Source of the DNA: Datura wrightii
Lineage: Eukaryota; Streptophyta; Magnoliopsida; Solanales; Solanaceae
DNA: 64,000 bases
Reading direction: 5' to 3'
Assembly: GCA_035772735.1 (NCBI GenBank)
Contig: JASDFA010000016.1
Location: forward strand, 176,643,001-176,707,000
In this document: piece after piece, positions 1 through 13,800 of the stretch
Numbering within the stretch: position 1 is the first letter of the stretch
Layout of the letters: the number at the start of each line of letters is the position of its first letter
Translations under genes and position numbers: made by a program
Notes under the pieces: generated by a model
Seen by the model: only the letters and a program-made list of their open reading frames with translations
What the model was told of the DNA's origin: nothing
Database searches by the model: none

Positions 1-1254
1 TCTCTAATGAGATATATCATGGACCTCAACCACACACATTCTCGGCTTGCTTCATGAATAACTATTATCTCAGCATGATTTGATGAAGTGGCCACGAGAG
101 ACTGCTTTGTAGATCTCCAAGATGTGGCAGTACCTCCACATATGAACAAGTATCTAGTTTGAGATCAAGATTTGTTTGGGTTAGATAAATATCCTACATC
201 AGCATAACCAACAAGATCGGAACTACAATTGTTAGAATAAAATAAGCTCATCTCGATAGTCCCTTTTAAATACCGCATTATGTGTTTGATCCCATTTCAA
301 TTCCTCCTAGTAGGAGCAAAATTATACTTTCTAACAAATTAATCGAAAATAAATATCAAGTCTTGTAGTGTTAGCAAGATACATTAGTGCTCCACTTGCA
401 ATAAGATATGGTACTTCAGTACCAAGAATTTTTTCATTTTTTTCTTGAGGTCGAAATGGATCCTTATTTACATCGAGTGATCGAACAACCATCGGAGTAC
501 TTAATAGATGTGCTCCATCCATATAAAATCTTTTCAACACCTTTTATGTATAGGCAGATTGATCAACAAAGATACCGTTTGGCAAATATTTAATTTGCAA
601 ACTAAGACATATTTTTTTCTTTCCAAGGTCTTGCATCTCAAATTCCTTCTTTAAATAATCAATTGCTCTTTGAATCTCTATTGGAGTTTCAATAAGGTTT
701 ATGTCATCAACATAAACAGCAAGTATGACAAACTCCGATGTTGTTTTCTTTATAAAAACACATGGACAAATTTCATAATTTATATAACCTTCCTTAGATA
801 AATATTCACTAAGATGGTTATACCACATGCGTCCAGATTGCTTCAAACTATACAATGATCTTTACAATCTGATTGAATACATTTTCTGAGACTTTGAACG
901 ATATGCTTCAGGCATCTTAAATCCTTCGGGAATTTTCATGTATATATCATTATCAAGTGATCCATATAGATAGGCCGTAACCATATTCATCAAATGCATT
1001 TCAAGCTTCTCATGGACAGTGAAACTAATAAGATAACACAACGTTATTGCATCCATAACTGGTGAGTACTTCTCTTCATAGTCAACACCGGGCCTTTGTG
1101 AAAATTCTTGTGCGACAAGGCATGCATTATACTTTTGTATTTCACTTTTCTCATTTCTTTTTTTAATGAAGAACCATTTATAGCTAACAGGTTTAATACC
1201 ATTAGGTGTTTGAGCTATAGGTGCAAAAACTTTATGCTTGACAAGTGAATTCAA
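1..1254 (-). pseudogene. copia reverse transcriptase and RNase H remnant
   Basis: The RT N-terminal half (862-1254) contains a recognisable stretch ending in PEGFKMPEAYRSKSQ. The next piece (544-855) starts MYSLKQSGRMWYNHL and carries the copia catalytic motif AVYVDD, encoded at about 703-714. The 331-540 piece, with a motif like GALMYLANTTRLDI, leads into RNase H, and 1-330 still reads GYADVGYLSNPNK, a copia RNase H signature. At least three frame breaks separate the pieces. Normally this region synthesises element cDNA in the virus-like particle; here it is non-functional. Confidence 0.88.
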
Positions 1255-3200
1255 CTCTAATTGAATTGCTTCTTGCCATTTTGGCCAATCATTTCTTTGT
1301 CGACATTCTGTGACAAATTGAGTTTCAAGATCCTCACTATCTTACATGATTTTTGTTACAACATTATATACAAAGACATAATTCACCACTACTTCTGATC
1401 GATTAATTCCAACATCGCTTGAATTTATGGATAGTTCATCATTTTCTTAATTTTTAGGCTTATTAATTCCTTCATGGATTTCAAAATTGCTTAAGTGTTA
1501 AACTTTCATATGTGGTTCTTTCATAGTGTCATCTTGACTTTTTTTCCTAGGATTTCAATCCTTAGAACCTAATGGTCTACCACTCTTTAGACGTGCTTTG
1601 GACTCATTATCTATGACACTAGTAGATGGTCCTACAAGGACATCAATTCTAATTGGGACATTCTTTGCAAGAATATGTAATTTAGTAATCTTTTTCAAAT
1701 CTGTAAATGCGTCTGGCATTGATTTGCAGTTTTCTAAAAGTGAATAATCTTTTGTACTTTTTGCTCAATATATAAGCATGTGGATCAAGGTGAGACAGAG
1801 ATGAATTTTTTCACAAAAATTTCTTTTGATTTCAATATTTTCTCTCCCTAATTTTGGAAAAACTGTCTCATCAAACCGTCAATTTGAAAATTGAGCAGTG
1901 AACATATCTCCAGTTAATGATTCAAGATAGTGAATAATAGAGGGCGATTCAAACCCAACATAAATTTCTAACCTTCTTTGTGGACTCATCTTTGTGCGAT
2001 GTGGTGGTGCTACAGGTACATATACAGCATATCCAAAAATTCTCAAATGAGATATATTAGGCTCTTGACCCAAAATCAATTGCGTGGAAAAAAATTTATA
2101 ATAGTTTGTTGGTCTAAGACAAACAAGTGTTGTAACATGAAGAGTCACATGACCTCAAATGGAAGCGGGCAGCCTAGTTTTCATAAGCAACGGTCTTGCT
2201 ATCAACTGCAGACGTTTAATTAATTAACTCGGCAAGGCTATTTTGAGTGTGAACATGAGCTACAGGATGTTCAATTTTTATCCAATTGATAAGCAATAAT
2301 TGTTAAATGCTTGGGATGAAAACTCTGCTGCATTATCAAGGCGAATAGACTTAATCTGATTATCAGAAAATTGTGTCGGTAATCGCATTATTTGTGCCAC
2401 TAATTTTACAAACGTCAGGTTGCGAGATGACAATAGTCACACATGAGACCATCTAGAAAAAACATCTATTATAATCATAAAATATCTAAACGACCCACTA
2501 GGTGGGTGGATAGGTCCACAAATATCCCCATGTATATATTCCAAGAATGCAGAGGACTCAATCTCAACTTTTGTTGGTGATGGTCTCACAATTAACTTGT
2601 CTTGATAACAAGCAGTACAAGAAAATTCACCATTCGAAAGAACCTTCAAGTTCTTTAATGGATGCTCATTTGAATTTTTTGTAATCCGTCTCATCATTAT
2701 AGATGCAGGATGTCCCAGATGGTCATGCCAAAGTACAAAAGTATTAGAATTAGTAAACTTTTGGTTTACTATAGAATGTATCTCAATTGCACTAATCTTT
2801 GTCCAATATAAGTCAGAAGATAAAGCAGGGAACTTTTCTATAACACATGTATGCCCAGAGACATTCTTGGTGATACCAAGATATTTAAAATTCATCTAAT
2901 CCATTATATTGATATGATAACCATTTTCACGGATATCTTTAAAACTCAACAAGTTTCTTCGAGACTTAGCAGAAAACATAGCATTACTTATGATGTCTTA
3001 GGCAAGATTATAATGATTTTTCTAGAACATTCAATCAAATTGGTACTACCAGAAATTGTAGTAACATTTATCTTGTTAATATTTAAATGAGAAAAATATT
3101 TTTCGTCTTCGAATATTGTATGTGTTGTACCAGAATCAATCAAAAAAATATCTTTATAATTGGACAACTTACTTTGAAATCATCCATATCTTCAAATAGA
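1255..3200 (-). pseudogene. copia GAG-pre-integrase and integrase remnant
   Basis: The 2437-2895 piece has the zinc-binding pattern H-x-H-LGHP ... C-x2-C followed by the start of the integrase core, IHGDICGP and MIIIDVFSRWS, giving two candidate acidic positions. The 1879-2148 piece carries LGQEPNISHLRIFGYAVYVP, typical of the copia integrase C-terminal half. 1255-1878 is the variable linker to RT and still reads ARLKSGRPLGSKD on the minus strand. Stops and frameshifts between pieces make it a pseudogene. Confidence 0.83.
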
Positions 3201-3589
3201 ATAACATATATAAAATAAGATATATATTAAATATTTGTACAAAGTAAAAATTAAATAATGCAACAAATTAATAGTTATCTTCTACTAAGTAGTTCACAAA
3301 TTAATAGTCTGCACGTTATATACTGACATTATAATTAATTAACAAACAAATAAATAATTAAATAAATAAATAAGTAGGCTTAGTGGATGAGGGCTTGAGA
3401 AGTTTTCTACGACTTTAGCAAATATTTATATATTTACACCTGGAAAGTCAAGAAGATGTGAAATCGGTCCGGAATACTTCATGAAATCTTTCTCTTGATA
3501 ATGCTGCTGTAAAAAAGCACATTCGAGGCATAAAAGGTGCAAAGAGTCTTTTCCATCATATCAATATCAATAATAGTCTTACTCATGAA

Positions 3590-3923
3590 CAGACTTATCG
3601 TGTTGAAACCTCAGATGCATCCAATCATGTCATGTCTTTGGGTGGATGACCATCTTCAAGTGGTCAAACCTTTCTTTCAGGTTATTCCACAAAATAAGTA
3701 GATCCTTAACCGTGAGATATTTAATTTTCAGAATTTCGTCAAGATGTAGACACAAGAATATCATAGTCTTAGCATGATCTTGGTTTGATGCATTATTTTC
3801 CTTTTTAATGGTGTCTCCAAGACCCACTGCATCCATATGGATTTCAGCATCTCATACCCATGAAAGATAGTTCTTGTCCGAACTTTTAAGGGCAATGAAC
3901 TCAAGTTTCATAAGATTAGTCAT
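3590..3923 (-). pseudogene. copia gag remnant
   Basis: The minus-strand reading starts MTNLMKLEFIALKSSDKNY at 3923, the usual N-terminus of copia gag (L-x-F-x-AL-x-S-x-x-YL-x-W). It continues in another frame with TIKKENNASNQDHAKTMIFL and a segment like LWNNLKERFDHLK, as in the UBN2-type gag domain. The frame shifts near 3840. No zinc knuckle is readable. Confidence 0.7.
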
Positions 3924-3984
3924 ATTAAAAGGAAGAGAAAAAAAATATAATACCTCAGTAGACTCTCGTGCCGATAACGTATTA

Positions 3985-4336
3985 TGATATAACAAAGTAA
4001 AAAAAATATTGTAGAGAAAGAGGGAAGAGAGTAATTCTCGTTTCTCTTGAAGAATGAAATACAATGAAGGAGAATCCCTTTATTTATAGAAAAAAATTGA
4101 TCCTAACTTTTCTTCAAAGAAACAAGATAAATATTCACTACAATGTAAATACATTTATAAATATTTACTATAATATAGATACATTTATAACAAGAATGTC
4201 AATTTTAGCCTTTAGATTTTTAACATTACTATTTTTTTCTCCTTTTTATTTCCTATTCTTTCTTATTCAAATTCAAACCTAAATGATTTTAATGAATTAT
4301 TGTGACAGTCAGATTCAATTTTATTTTTTGTTAACA
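3985..4336 (-). repeat. candidate 5' LTR of the copia element
   Basis: Upstream of gag on the minus strand is an AT-rich segment with a TATA-like TATAAATA (plus 4076-4089 region). I place its boundaries at TG (plus 4336) and CA (plus 3985) by the TG...CA rule only. The partner LTR is outside the window, so the ends are unconfirmed. The sequence between the LTR end and gag contains ACGTTATCGGCACGAG, in the place where a primer binding site would sit. Confidence 0.4.
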
Positions 4337-4748
4337 ACCGCATGCGGAGCATTACACTATCTTTTTCAGCTTGATCAAACACTTCAACCCACTAAAATAA
4401 AGACTTTTAATTTTTATTTTCTTAAAAAAAAATTAGCTATCAAAATGCTTGATCAGGCTATAAATATATTCTCCGGAGGAAAAAGACAACCTAGAGATCC
4501 CATGAATAAAGCGATAGAACCTCAAACATGGTACATGGACTCGTAATTGAACAACCTGAAGAGTAGACAATTTTTTGTTTACATAAAGTCTGCGACAAGA
4601 AGCAAATGAAATGCCACCCTGAATAGGTACACTTGTTTACAGTGCTTGTAAGTTGTAAGTAACATGTTCACATCATCTGGAAACCAATTCTTTTAGTCTA
4701 AAAATAAACATTGTGACCACTTCACAACATCTTGTACTACTGTTTATC
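4337..4748 (-). other. RPN13 3' flank and probable 3' UTR
   Basis: This stretch follows the RPN13 stop codon on the minus strand and precedes the copia element. No domain or further exon is seen. The part nearest the stop (roughly 4560-4748) is the likely 3' UTR. No clear canonical poly(A) signal was identified. Confidence 0.4.
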
Positions 4749-5488
4749 TTAACGGCCTTCATCCATGGGATCACTTCTGTTGCACGTTTGAGATCTTAAA
4801 TCCTTCTCATCCTGCCTTGATTCATTCGAAGCTCGGGAAACAGAATCTTCCAGGGCCTCAAGAAAAGATGGAACCGTCAACTTATCTGCAGCAATGATAC
4901 GAACCATTAACCAATTTTAAAACTAAAACAGCATCGATAATTAAGTCATGATCCCATTAACATGAGCTGGAGCTCAAGCTGCCAAAAGGCAAACAAAATA
5001 TCGAGCATATAAAAGAATTAAGTAACCATTGGAAATTAGTGTACTAGTGTGTTTCATTCCTTTCAGCTACCGAGATGAATTATCACACTGATTGCTTACA
5101 TTGACTTGGATCAATTCCAAACTGAGTCAGATCTATCTGTCCAGTTCGAAGAACCTGCAGTGAGAAGAGAATCAAATTTACAGACATGACCTGCAAGCAC
5201 ACCTAAAAAACTGAACGGAAAAATGAGGATGACTCACATAAGTAAACGAGTCTAGTTGCTGGCGGAATGGAGGACTCTGTAGCAACTCCATTAATTCGTA
5301 TGGTGTCCAATGGCCCTGCAAACATGAGAATTTTTAAGATAACATCAGTACTGTAATCCTTGTAGTTTGAGATAACAGGAGCCAATTTTTAACCTCAGGC
5401 AAGTATGAAACTAGTTGTCCTTCCAGTGGTATTTCCTCAATCAGTGGTAATATGAGCTCAGGCCTCAAAATATCTCCCAATCCCAATC
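4749..5488 (-). CDS. RPN13: RPN13 exons 10-13, DEUBAD (UCH37-binding) domain and C-terminus
   Basis: Exons 5394-5488, 5238-5315, 5100-5154 and 4749-4885 encode residues of about 200-319. They contain LGDILRPELILPLIEE, GHWTPYELMELLQSPPFRQQ, VLRTGQIDLTQFGIDPSQ and FLEALEDSVSR, the conserved helices of the RPN13 DEUBAD domain. The last codons read DPMDEGR followed by TAA. The acidic C-terminal tail is typical of plant members. Confidence 0.92.
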
Positions 5489-8400
5489 CTGGTACAGCAG
5501 CAAGATGAAAAATTAAAGTAAATGGAGTATATGCTACATTTTTTGTATTACATGAATGTCCAGATCTGGGCTTCATTCAAGTGAAAATAGTATTGCTGTA
5601 CTCATACTTGTTTGGCTTTAAAAAGTTTCGATGATGTTCTCCAGTTGCAAGGATAAAGAAAATGAAAAACAGGGGAAGGAGAACCCTCATAAGAGAAATA
5701 AAAGGCAGCAGATTAGACATCAAGCTTTTAGTCCCTGTCTACCCAAAAAAATTGATACATGTTCTTTACTCTAATTTTAATCAACATCTCACCAACAGTT
5801 TAACTGACATACAAAATACTTTTAACTACAGCGTAGTGAACTATGGTATGCTGGCCTAGCATAAAAAAAAAGCTACCAACAAAATAGTATGAATCGATCA
5901 AATGCCTACCTGCATCAGGATCTACAGCTTCATCTGTACCAACAATAAGAAATAACATTACCACATGAAGATAAAATGATAGAGATTTTTAAACTTAACA
6001 AAATTGAGGGGAAATAGTCGACTGAACCTGTGGACCCTATGTTGCTCAATATTCTTTGAAGATCAGACAATTTTACTGGGCCTGAAGATGTTACATCACT
6101 ACTTGCTTCAGTATTCATGCTTGCACTAACCAAATTTCCCGCCCTGAAAGAGGTCGGCCAGACATTTAAATGATAACTTCCAGTCTCTAGCAACCTCATA
6201 GAAATGAAGATATTTTTTGTACTACTACTTAAAAGGAACGCAAGAACGGAAAGAAATTATTCAACTATGTCTCAGGACTAAGTTCATAATGGTAGCAGCA
6301 TGGTTAGTGGGGAATTATATATCAGACCTTGACTTGATTCTGATTGAGGCTTAGTAGTAGTTGTAATAATCAACTATGACTCAATGTCGAACTAAGCTGC
6401 TCGTGTTTTTAAGTAAAAGTGAAGTGAGGCAAGCCCATTTGCATGAGTTCTTCAAAATCTTAGTTAGCATGTAAATCTCCCCCATTTTGGTAACAAGATG
6501 CAACATCAAAAACAGATCTTATACTTCTCAATGATATTAGTATCACCTCGATGAAATATCTTCTTCTACCATATCTTCAGAATTTGGTAATGGAGCTGAA
6601 GCTTCAGGCTCATCTTCACCAGGAAACTCTATTCAAACAAGTAAAAATTTACCAAAGTTAAAACGGGAATGTTAAATAAACTTCCACTCTGGGAATTAAT
6701 ATAAGTTATATAAGATGAAACGTCCATTAACATCATCTAAATGTAGTTTACTAGAACAACATTTTAGAGTGTAATCCCCAAATTAGAATTCCATTTTCAG
6801 CTCCTTCTTGTTGCTACAACAAGTCAACTACTACCAAACTAGCCCCTTAAAGTTCTTAAAGGTAAAAAGACCCATGCTCGACACAGAACTGCATATAATC
6901 AATAAATCGAAAATGTCGGAACCAAACATGACACTTGACTTGATAAATATTTTTCCGAATTGAAATCAATCTAACAATTAAAAAACAACATGAAACACAT
7001 AAACAGAGGTGAAGAAGGCTTGTCACATTGCAAGTCCATGACAGAAGCCTTGCAAATTATATCAGAAGGGAAAAAAACAAAGGATGGCTAGTCGACAGCT
7101 AATACATTTAGGTCTGCAGGATCATCAATAGGCAGAGAGGAAAGGAAGGAACTTAAGGCAGAGAGTAAAACAATATATTAGCCTTGAGAACTTGCATGTA
7201 ATCCTAAACTAGGTTGGTAACAGAAGTTATTGTTTTTTTTAACAAATTAACTTTCAAGCTATTAAATTTCAGAAAGGAAATAAAGCAAATTAAAAGTGAA
7301 GACAAAGGAAAATAAAATAGTAAGACTAAAACCCGCAAATACAGGCACTGAAATAAAACTTGATTACCCAGTGGTTGATTCAGGTAGAAGTTGACTGAGC
7401 TACATATCTGTGCATCATTGTCAGCTGCTGGCTCCTGGCAAGAAATTAAAGGGAAAATTATCACAAACTCAACGCGTGATCACATAACTCAAAAGCATAA
7501 AGTAATATCTATGGCAACAGATATGACCTGCATCCAAAAGAAAAGCCTTCTATCATCGGTACTGAACTTCAAAATGTAAACCCTTCCAGATGATTGATTG
7601 ACCTGAAGAGTATTGAAAAAAATGAATTAGCATCAGATATTAATTGAAGTAAGAACCTCTAAACGACAATTTTAAGGATCTTTTTAAATGGGAGGAAGTT
7701 TGAACCTCTTGTAAGTGAATAATTGTATGTTGTGAGCTTCATCTTAATCATCAAAGAATTTTTTTTGTTGCAATTGAATAGTTTTTCAGCGATCTAAGTA
7801 ACAAGCAAGAGGGAATAGAAATACCTTCTCAAAAACTGCCTCCTCAGGGAAAACAATCTGATCCTATGATCAACTTTTGTCAAGAAACAACTTTCAGATT
7901 TTCAGTTTAATCACTATGGATGGTACCATTTCCAGAAAATAAGAGTAATGATGAATAAATTAAAAGTGAAGCAATATCAAAGACAAACTTCACTAATATT
8001 TGGCTGGAACAAGGATACATCTTCAACAATGTTGAGATTACGGTCAAGCCACTGAAAATGAAGTAGTCCCTCTTCACCCTACGATATCAAAATGACATCT
8101 TAATTTCACAATAGATATTTAGAAAATTGTCAAGAAACAGTTTTGTATGATCACCACCATGTAAACTAAACGAGATCAAACTTAAGTGAGCAAGAAAAAA
8201 TAAGAAACCAAATTAAATATGATTTCTTTTCTCATACCCTGCCTATACGAACAAGTCCTTTCCGTGAATCAGGGATAACCTTTTTTCCCTCCATGAGCAT
8301 TTTACCGGCACGAAATTCCATCAAAGTTTCCTGAACAAAATAATACCAATATGTCATTTATATTACCATTAAGATACAATCAAATGTCAAATGAACAGAA

Positions 8401-10823
8401 AAATATTACCTTCATAGGATAGGATACAAGTATGCTGCGTTTGTTTTTGCTAATTTTGATTTCTTTATAAATGGGGAAGACGATTGAATAATGATACAGG
8501 AAAAAACAGCAAAACACTACTTACTTATCTTTGACAACTGACAATTTTCTTATGGAGAAACGCAGAAAGTGCATATACAAGAGAGTAAGAGAGTTATAAA
8601 GGGAAGAAGAATAAAAAGCAGAGCTCTCTGCTACTGTCGTCAAATCTGTGCATTCAAATTGGATGTCCTATGTACTCCAAGATGAAACAAAAGGTACTTG
8701 CATATTTTCCGTCAGATCACTGGTATCCTTGACTTCTTTGAATACCTGCTATTCATATCCTTCCACGTGTGGGATGGATTGTCTGACGCTTTCTCCCCCT
8801 CCTCTCTTCCACCACTCCAACTGGTTGTAAGCTCCTTGGCGCATACAGGAATAAACAAGCTAACTTATTCTATAATACTGATGCCACATTGCGATGTACC
8901 AGAAGGATCCAGTATTTCAGCACGAAAGCACCACTTTATGGAGGATCTTCTTCTTTCTTACATTTTTCTACTGTTTAAGATGGGAATCCAAGCAACAATC
9001 TATACGGGAAAATGCTAAGTTAAGAACGCAAAGTAGTCAGACAGACTCTATGAGGAAGTCCAACCCTTCCTCTTCAAAGGCAGATTAAACAAGGATTTTA
9101 GCAACAACCTGTCCCATGCACGCCAGGCCCCCTTCCAACTTTTCAAAGGTCCCCTCATACAGCATAACATTGTTCCATTTGTATAACCATCATTGTTTAA
9201 TCGGTATTCTTATGACAACCAGTGATGGAGTTAATCAGTTAATGTGCTTTTCAACCATTTAACTTCCTCTGGACCAACCATTGCCCATATACTTTGTAAA
9301 CTGCCATTGCCATATATTTTCCTTTCTGTTTCTTGCACTTAAATAAAGGAGGGAAAATGTCGGCTACTGCTGCCACCACAATTTAAAGGGTTCGCAGAAT
9401 AAGTAGACATGCAAATACCAAATGCAAAATCTCTCTCAAATTATGATGTGTGCTACTAACTAAACTGTTAAGCAGTAAGCAGAATTTTAAAAGAGGGGTT
9501 TTCTTTAAAAAGTACATAATGCTTGCATCCAAAAATTATGATAATATCTCTCCAAATAATGAACCCTTAAACCTGATAAAGTAGCTTGACACTTCAGATC
9601 TCCAGGTTTTATTTTACATCTTCAGATTTCTAGCTCAGTTCTTTCTACTATAACTTTTTGGTTAAGAACAGGAAAAGCACAACGGTGATACAGGTGGCAC
9701 TTTAGACTTGTTTAAACTGTACAAAATAATCTATATGGCATTAATCGCAAAGGCAAGAACCATAACATCTTGAAACATACTAAAAATTCCAAATCTGACA
9801 CTAACAATATCAAACATTCCCATCCCCCTCACCCTAATCAGAATGCTTAAAACAGAAACTGATGCAATCCAGCATCCAGATTAGCACTACACCATAGTTT
9901 ACTACTTTATTACAAGATCTTCCTTTTCAACCAGCATTAACTATCAAGTCTACAGAAAATGTATCAATATTGGCCTTTAGGATAATAATAAGGAAAAAAG
10001 AATTCTTTGGAAGCAAGGCAACATAAATAGAGTTTAAGATGCACATTGTTTCACGGACCCAATTTCTTCCTCTTTTGTCTACTCTTCTTTCTTAAGATTC
10101 TAAGGGTGGGTAACTCCACTTATTTGAGCTTCAAATTACCAGTCCTAAACCTGGGTAAAGAAAAGAAGGTTATAGTGGGTTACCAGTCAGCACAAAAATA
10201 GTCAAAAATTATGATGAATCCTCGTGGTAATGAGTATTGAAATGATATGGCCAAATATGCCGAAATGAAAAGAGAATCAAGCCCGGTCAATTTGGAGGGT
10301 GACTCACTTTCTAGTTTAGGGTCAGCTAAGTACAAAAGGTTTGAGTTGCTAGGGTCTCTTCTGTTGTATGGGAAGTGATTGGAGCAAGGATATGATAGGT
10401 GATAAGCTCAAACCAACGAGAGCAAAGGGAATACTGCACCAAAATTTAGCAACTTGCCAACATTTTGCATAGCAAATTGAATCTTTCCCTACAAAGTACC
10501 TAGGTTTACCTTTGGGGGATAAGCATAAAATCACTGATACTATCTTTCTTTGGGTGGTAGAATCACTTTGATCATCAAGTGTTCTTGGCACACTCCTCCC
10601 TCTCCCCTTATACCATGATCCTCTTCCCAGCAGCTTCCCCTAATTTGAAACATATTGATAAATTGCGCTGAGAATTTTGTTGGCATGGAATGTGAGGGGG
10701 TTGAATGATAGAGGTAAAAGGAGAATCATCAAGAGTCTAATATCAGAATGGAGAGCAGACTTTATTTGTTTACAAGAGACAAAACTGGAACAAAACATGG
10801 ATGAAGAGGTGAAACAGCTTTGG

Positions 10824-10854
<31 letters not shown>

Positions 10855-13800
10855 GGGGGGGGGGGGGGGGGGGGGAGTAAGATGAGTTAATTTTGCTTGT
10901 TTAGAGGCCAGTGCTACTAGAGGGGGGGTCCTAATGATGTGGGATAGTAGAGTATGGAGGGGTGAGATTGTGGAGATTGGAATGCATACAATTACATGTA
11001 AATTTGATGCTATGTTTCAGTGTTTTTCATGCCATGTAACTGGAGTATATGCTCCTAATTGTTTCAAGGAAAGAAGGCTGGTCTGGAAGGAGATTGCTGC
11101 AGTTAAGAGGAGGTGGGGGTAGAAGGTCCTTGGGCACTATGTGGGGACTTCAACAAGGTCAGATTTCCATCTGAAAAAAGGAACTGCCAAAGAAGAACTA
11201 AAGGAATGAAGGAATTTTCTGACTTCATCGAAGATATGAAGTTGATTGATCTACAGCTAGAAGACAATACCTACACCTGGTTTAGAGGTGACAATCAAGA
11301 GGCGGCTTCAAGGATAGATAGGATACTGATTTCGGAAGAATGGGAAAAGGTTTTATGAATCTGAAGCAGTCCACTCTTCAAAGGTTGAGATTGGATCATA
11401 CACCTATTGCTTTACAAGGTGGGGTGTGGAACAAAAACAAAAGCTATTTCAAATTCGAAAATTGGTGGCTAGATACTGATGGATTCTGTGACCAGAGTAA
11501 TAGAGTGGTGGAATGCCTCCCAATTCCATGGATCACCTGATTTTATCCTTGCTTCCAAACTTAAAGGCCTAAAATGCAAGCTTAAGCAATGGAGCAGAAC
11601 TGAGCAAGGAAATCTAGGTATGAAAAGAAAGATCTTACTCAGAACAATGGCTGAATGGAACATGCTGCAACAAAGATGCCTAACAGCTGAGTCGTCAGCA
11701 AACATGTCTGTAAATATGTTGGAGTGTGAGGAGTTGTTAAAAAGAGTAGTAGTACACTGGAGACAGAGGTCCGGATCTTTGTGGCTGAAAGAAGGGGACA
11801 GAAACACTAATTTTTTTCACAAGATGGCAAATGCACAAAGGAGGAACAATACAATAGATCAGCTACTAACCAAGGGGAAATCTCAAAAGATCCAGAAAGA
11901 ATTGAAAGGGAGATAGTCGTCTATTACAAACAGTTATACTAAGAAACAGCAGTATGGAGACCAAGATGCCAGTTCCCAGAATGCCCTTCCATTTCTGAGG
12001 AGGTTAAAGAAGCTTTGCAGAGGGGTTTTGAGGAAGAAGTATTGGGTTGTCTAAAACTATGTGCAACAGATAAGGCCCCACGACCAGACGGTTACACTAT
12101 GGGTTTCTTCCTAAAGTGCTGGGAGGTGATCAAACAAGATATAATGAAGGCTTTTCATTCCTTCTATGAAAGGGAGAGTTCTGAAAGAAACCTAAATGCT
12201 ACCTTTATAACTCTCATCCCAAAGAAGAAGGGTGCCAAAGAGCTAAGAGATTTTAGGCCAATTAGATTAATTGGCAGTTTATACAAACTATTTTCCAAAG
12301 TTCTCACAAAGGATGAAGACAGTGATGAGTAAATTGGTGGGCTCTCAACAGATGGCATTCATCAAAAACAGGCAAATCATGGATGTTGTACTAATAGCTA
12401 CTGAAGCAGTTGATTCCAGGTTGAAGCAAAAAATACCTGGAATACTTTGCAAGTTAGACATGGTGAAGGCTTATGATCACATAAATTGGAGATACCTCAT
12501 AGGACTGCTGGAGAGGATGGGATTTGGACAGAAGTGGATAATGTGGATTAAGTTTTGCATTACAACAGTGAAGTTCTCAGTATTAATCAATGGTTCACCT
12601 GCCGGTTTTTTCAGTTCACAAAGAGGTCTAAGACAAGGAGTCCCCTATCTCCTTTTCTCTTCCTAATTTCCATGGAAGGACTAAACAACATGCTGAAAAC
12701 AGGCCAAATTATCTGGTTGGATTAGAGGATTTGATGTTGCAAGGACAGGAAGTGACAGAATGGAGATAACACATTACAATATGCAGATGATACCCTTATC
12801 TTCTATGATGCTGAGGAAGCTCAACTGAAGTTTTTGAGGATAATACTGGTGATATTTGAAGGGGTATCTAGGCTACACATTAACTGGAGGAAAAGCTTTC
12901 TTTATCCAATTAACAATGTGGATAATATGGAAACTCTGCATGCAGTCCTAGGTGGAGAGATAGGCACATTACCAACAATATACCTAGGGATGCCTTTGGG
13001 AGCAAAATCACAATCAACAGAAATTTGGAACAATGTCATTGAAAGATGTGAGAAGAAGTTGGCCAGATGGAAGACTCAACACTTGTCCAGAGGAGGAAGG
13101 CTGACCCTCATCAACTCAATATTGGATGTTCTCCCCACCTATATGATGTCAGTGTTTCCAATTCCAACGAGTGTCATAAACAGATTGGACAAAATTAGGA
13201 GAAATTTTATATGGCAGGGGAAAAATGAAAGGAAAGGATACCACCTTGTCAAATGGAAGAAGGTGATAATTGGGAAGAGGTTTGGTGGATTAGGGATAAA
13301 AAAATTGAAAGTACAAAGCAAGGCACTTGGAATGAAATGACTATGGAAATACAACCTCGATGACCTACAGCTATGGAGGGAAGTTATCAGAGCAAAATAT
13401 GTGGAAGAGCACAGCTGGATGACTAAAGAAGTGACCAGTCCATATGGAGTATCTGGAAATCTATCAGAGCGCTATGGAATGATTTCAAGTCAAACAGCAA
13501 AACCAAAATAGGAAATGGGGAAAAAACAAATTTCTGGAGGGATGAATGGCATGAGGCTGGGAATATGGAAGCTCTATTTCCCGACATTCATCCCACGGTT
13601 CTGCATCAACAGAGATCCATTGCAAATCACTGGACACCTCAAGGATGGCATTTCATTTTCAGGGGGCGGCTAAATGATTGGGAGATACATAGAGTAGCTG
13701 ACTTCTTCAAATGCATTGAGCTGGTAAAAGGTCTGGGCACTGAGGCTGACAGAATATGGTGGAAAGGAAGCAAGAAGGGGCAGTACAGAGTGAATAATGC

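Larger units (their letters stand above)
1..3985 (-). mobile_element. Ty1/copia retrotransposon, partial, degraded
   Basis: Read on the minus strand, the domains run gag, GAG-pre-integrase, integrase, RT, RNase H, which is the copia order (integrase before RT). The 3' LTR lies beyond the left edge of the window. Every domain is broken by stops or frameshifts, so this copy cannot make a full polyprotein. It lies just downstream of the 3' end of RPN13. Family identity is firm from the motifs; the lineage within copia is not assigned. Confidence 0.9.

Noticed and set aside
5662..5859. short plus-strand frame within the RPN13 gene
   Set aside because: It lies in an intron between exons 9 and 10 and encodes nothing recognisable.
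8648..9088. overlapping plus-strand frames in RPN13 intron 1
   Set aside because: They are three mutually overlapping short frames without domains and are better explained as chance.
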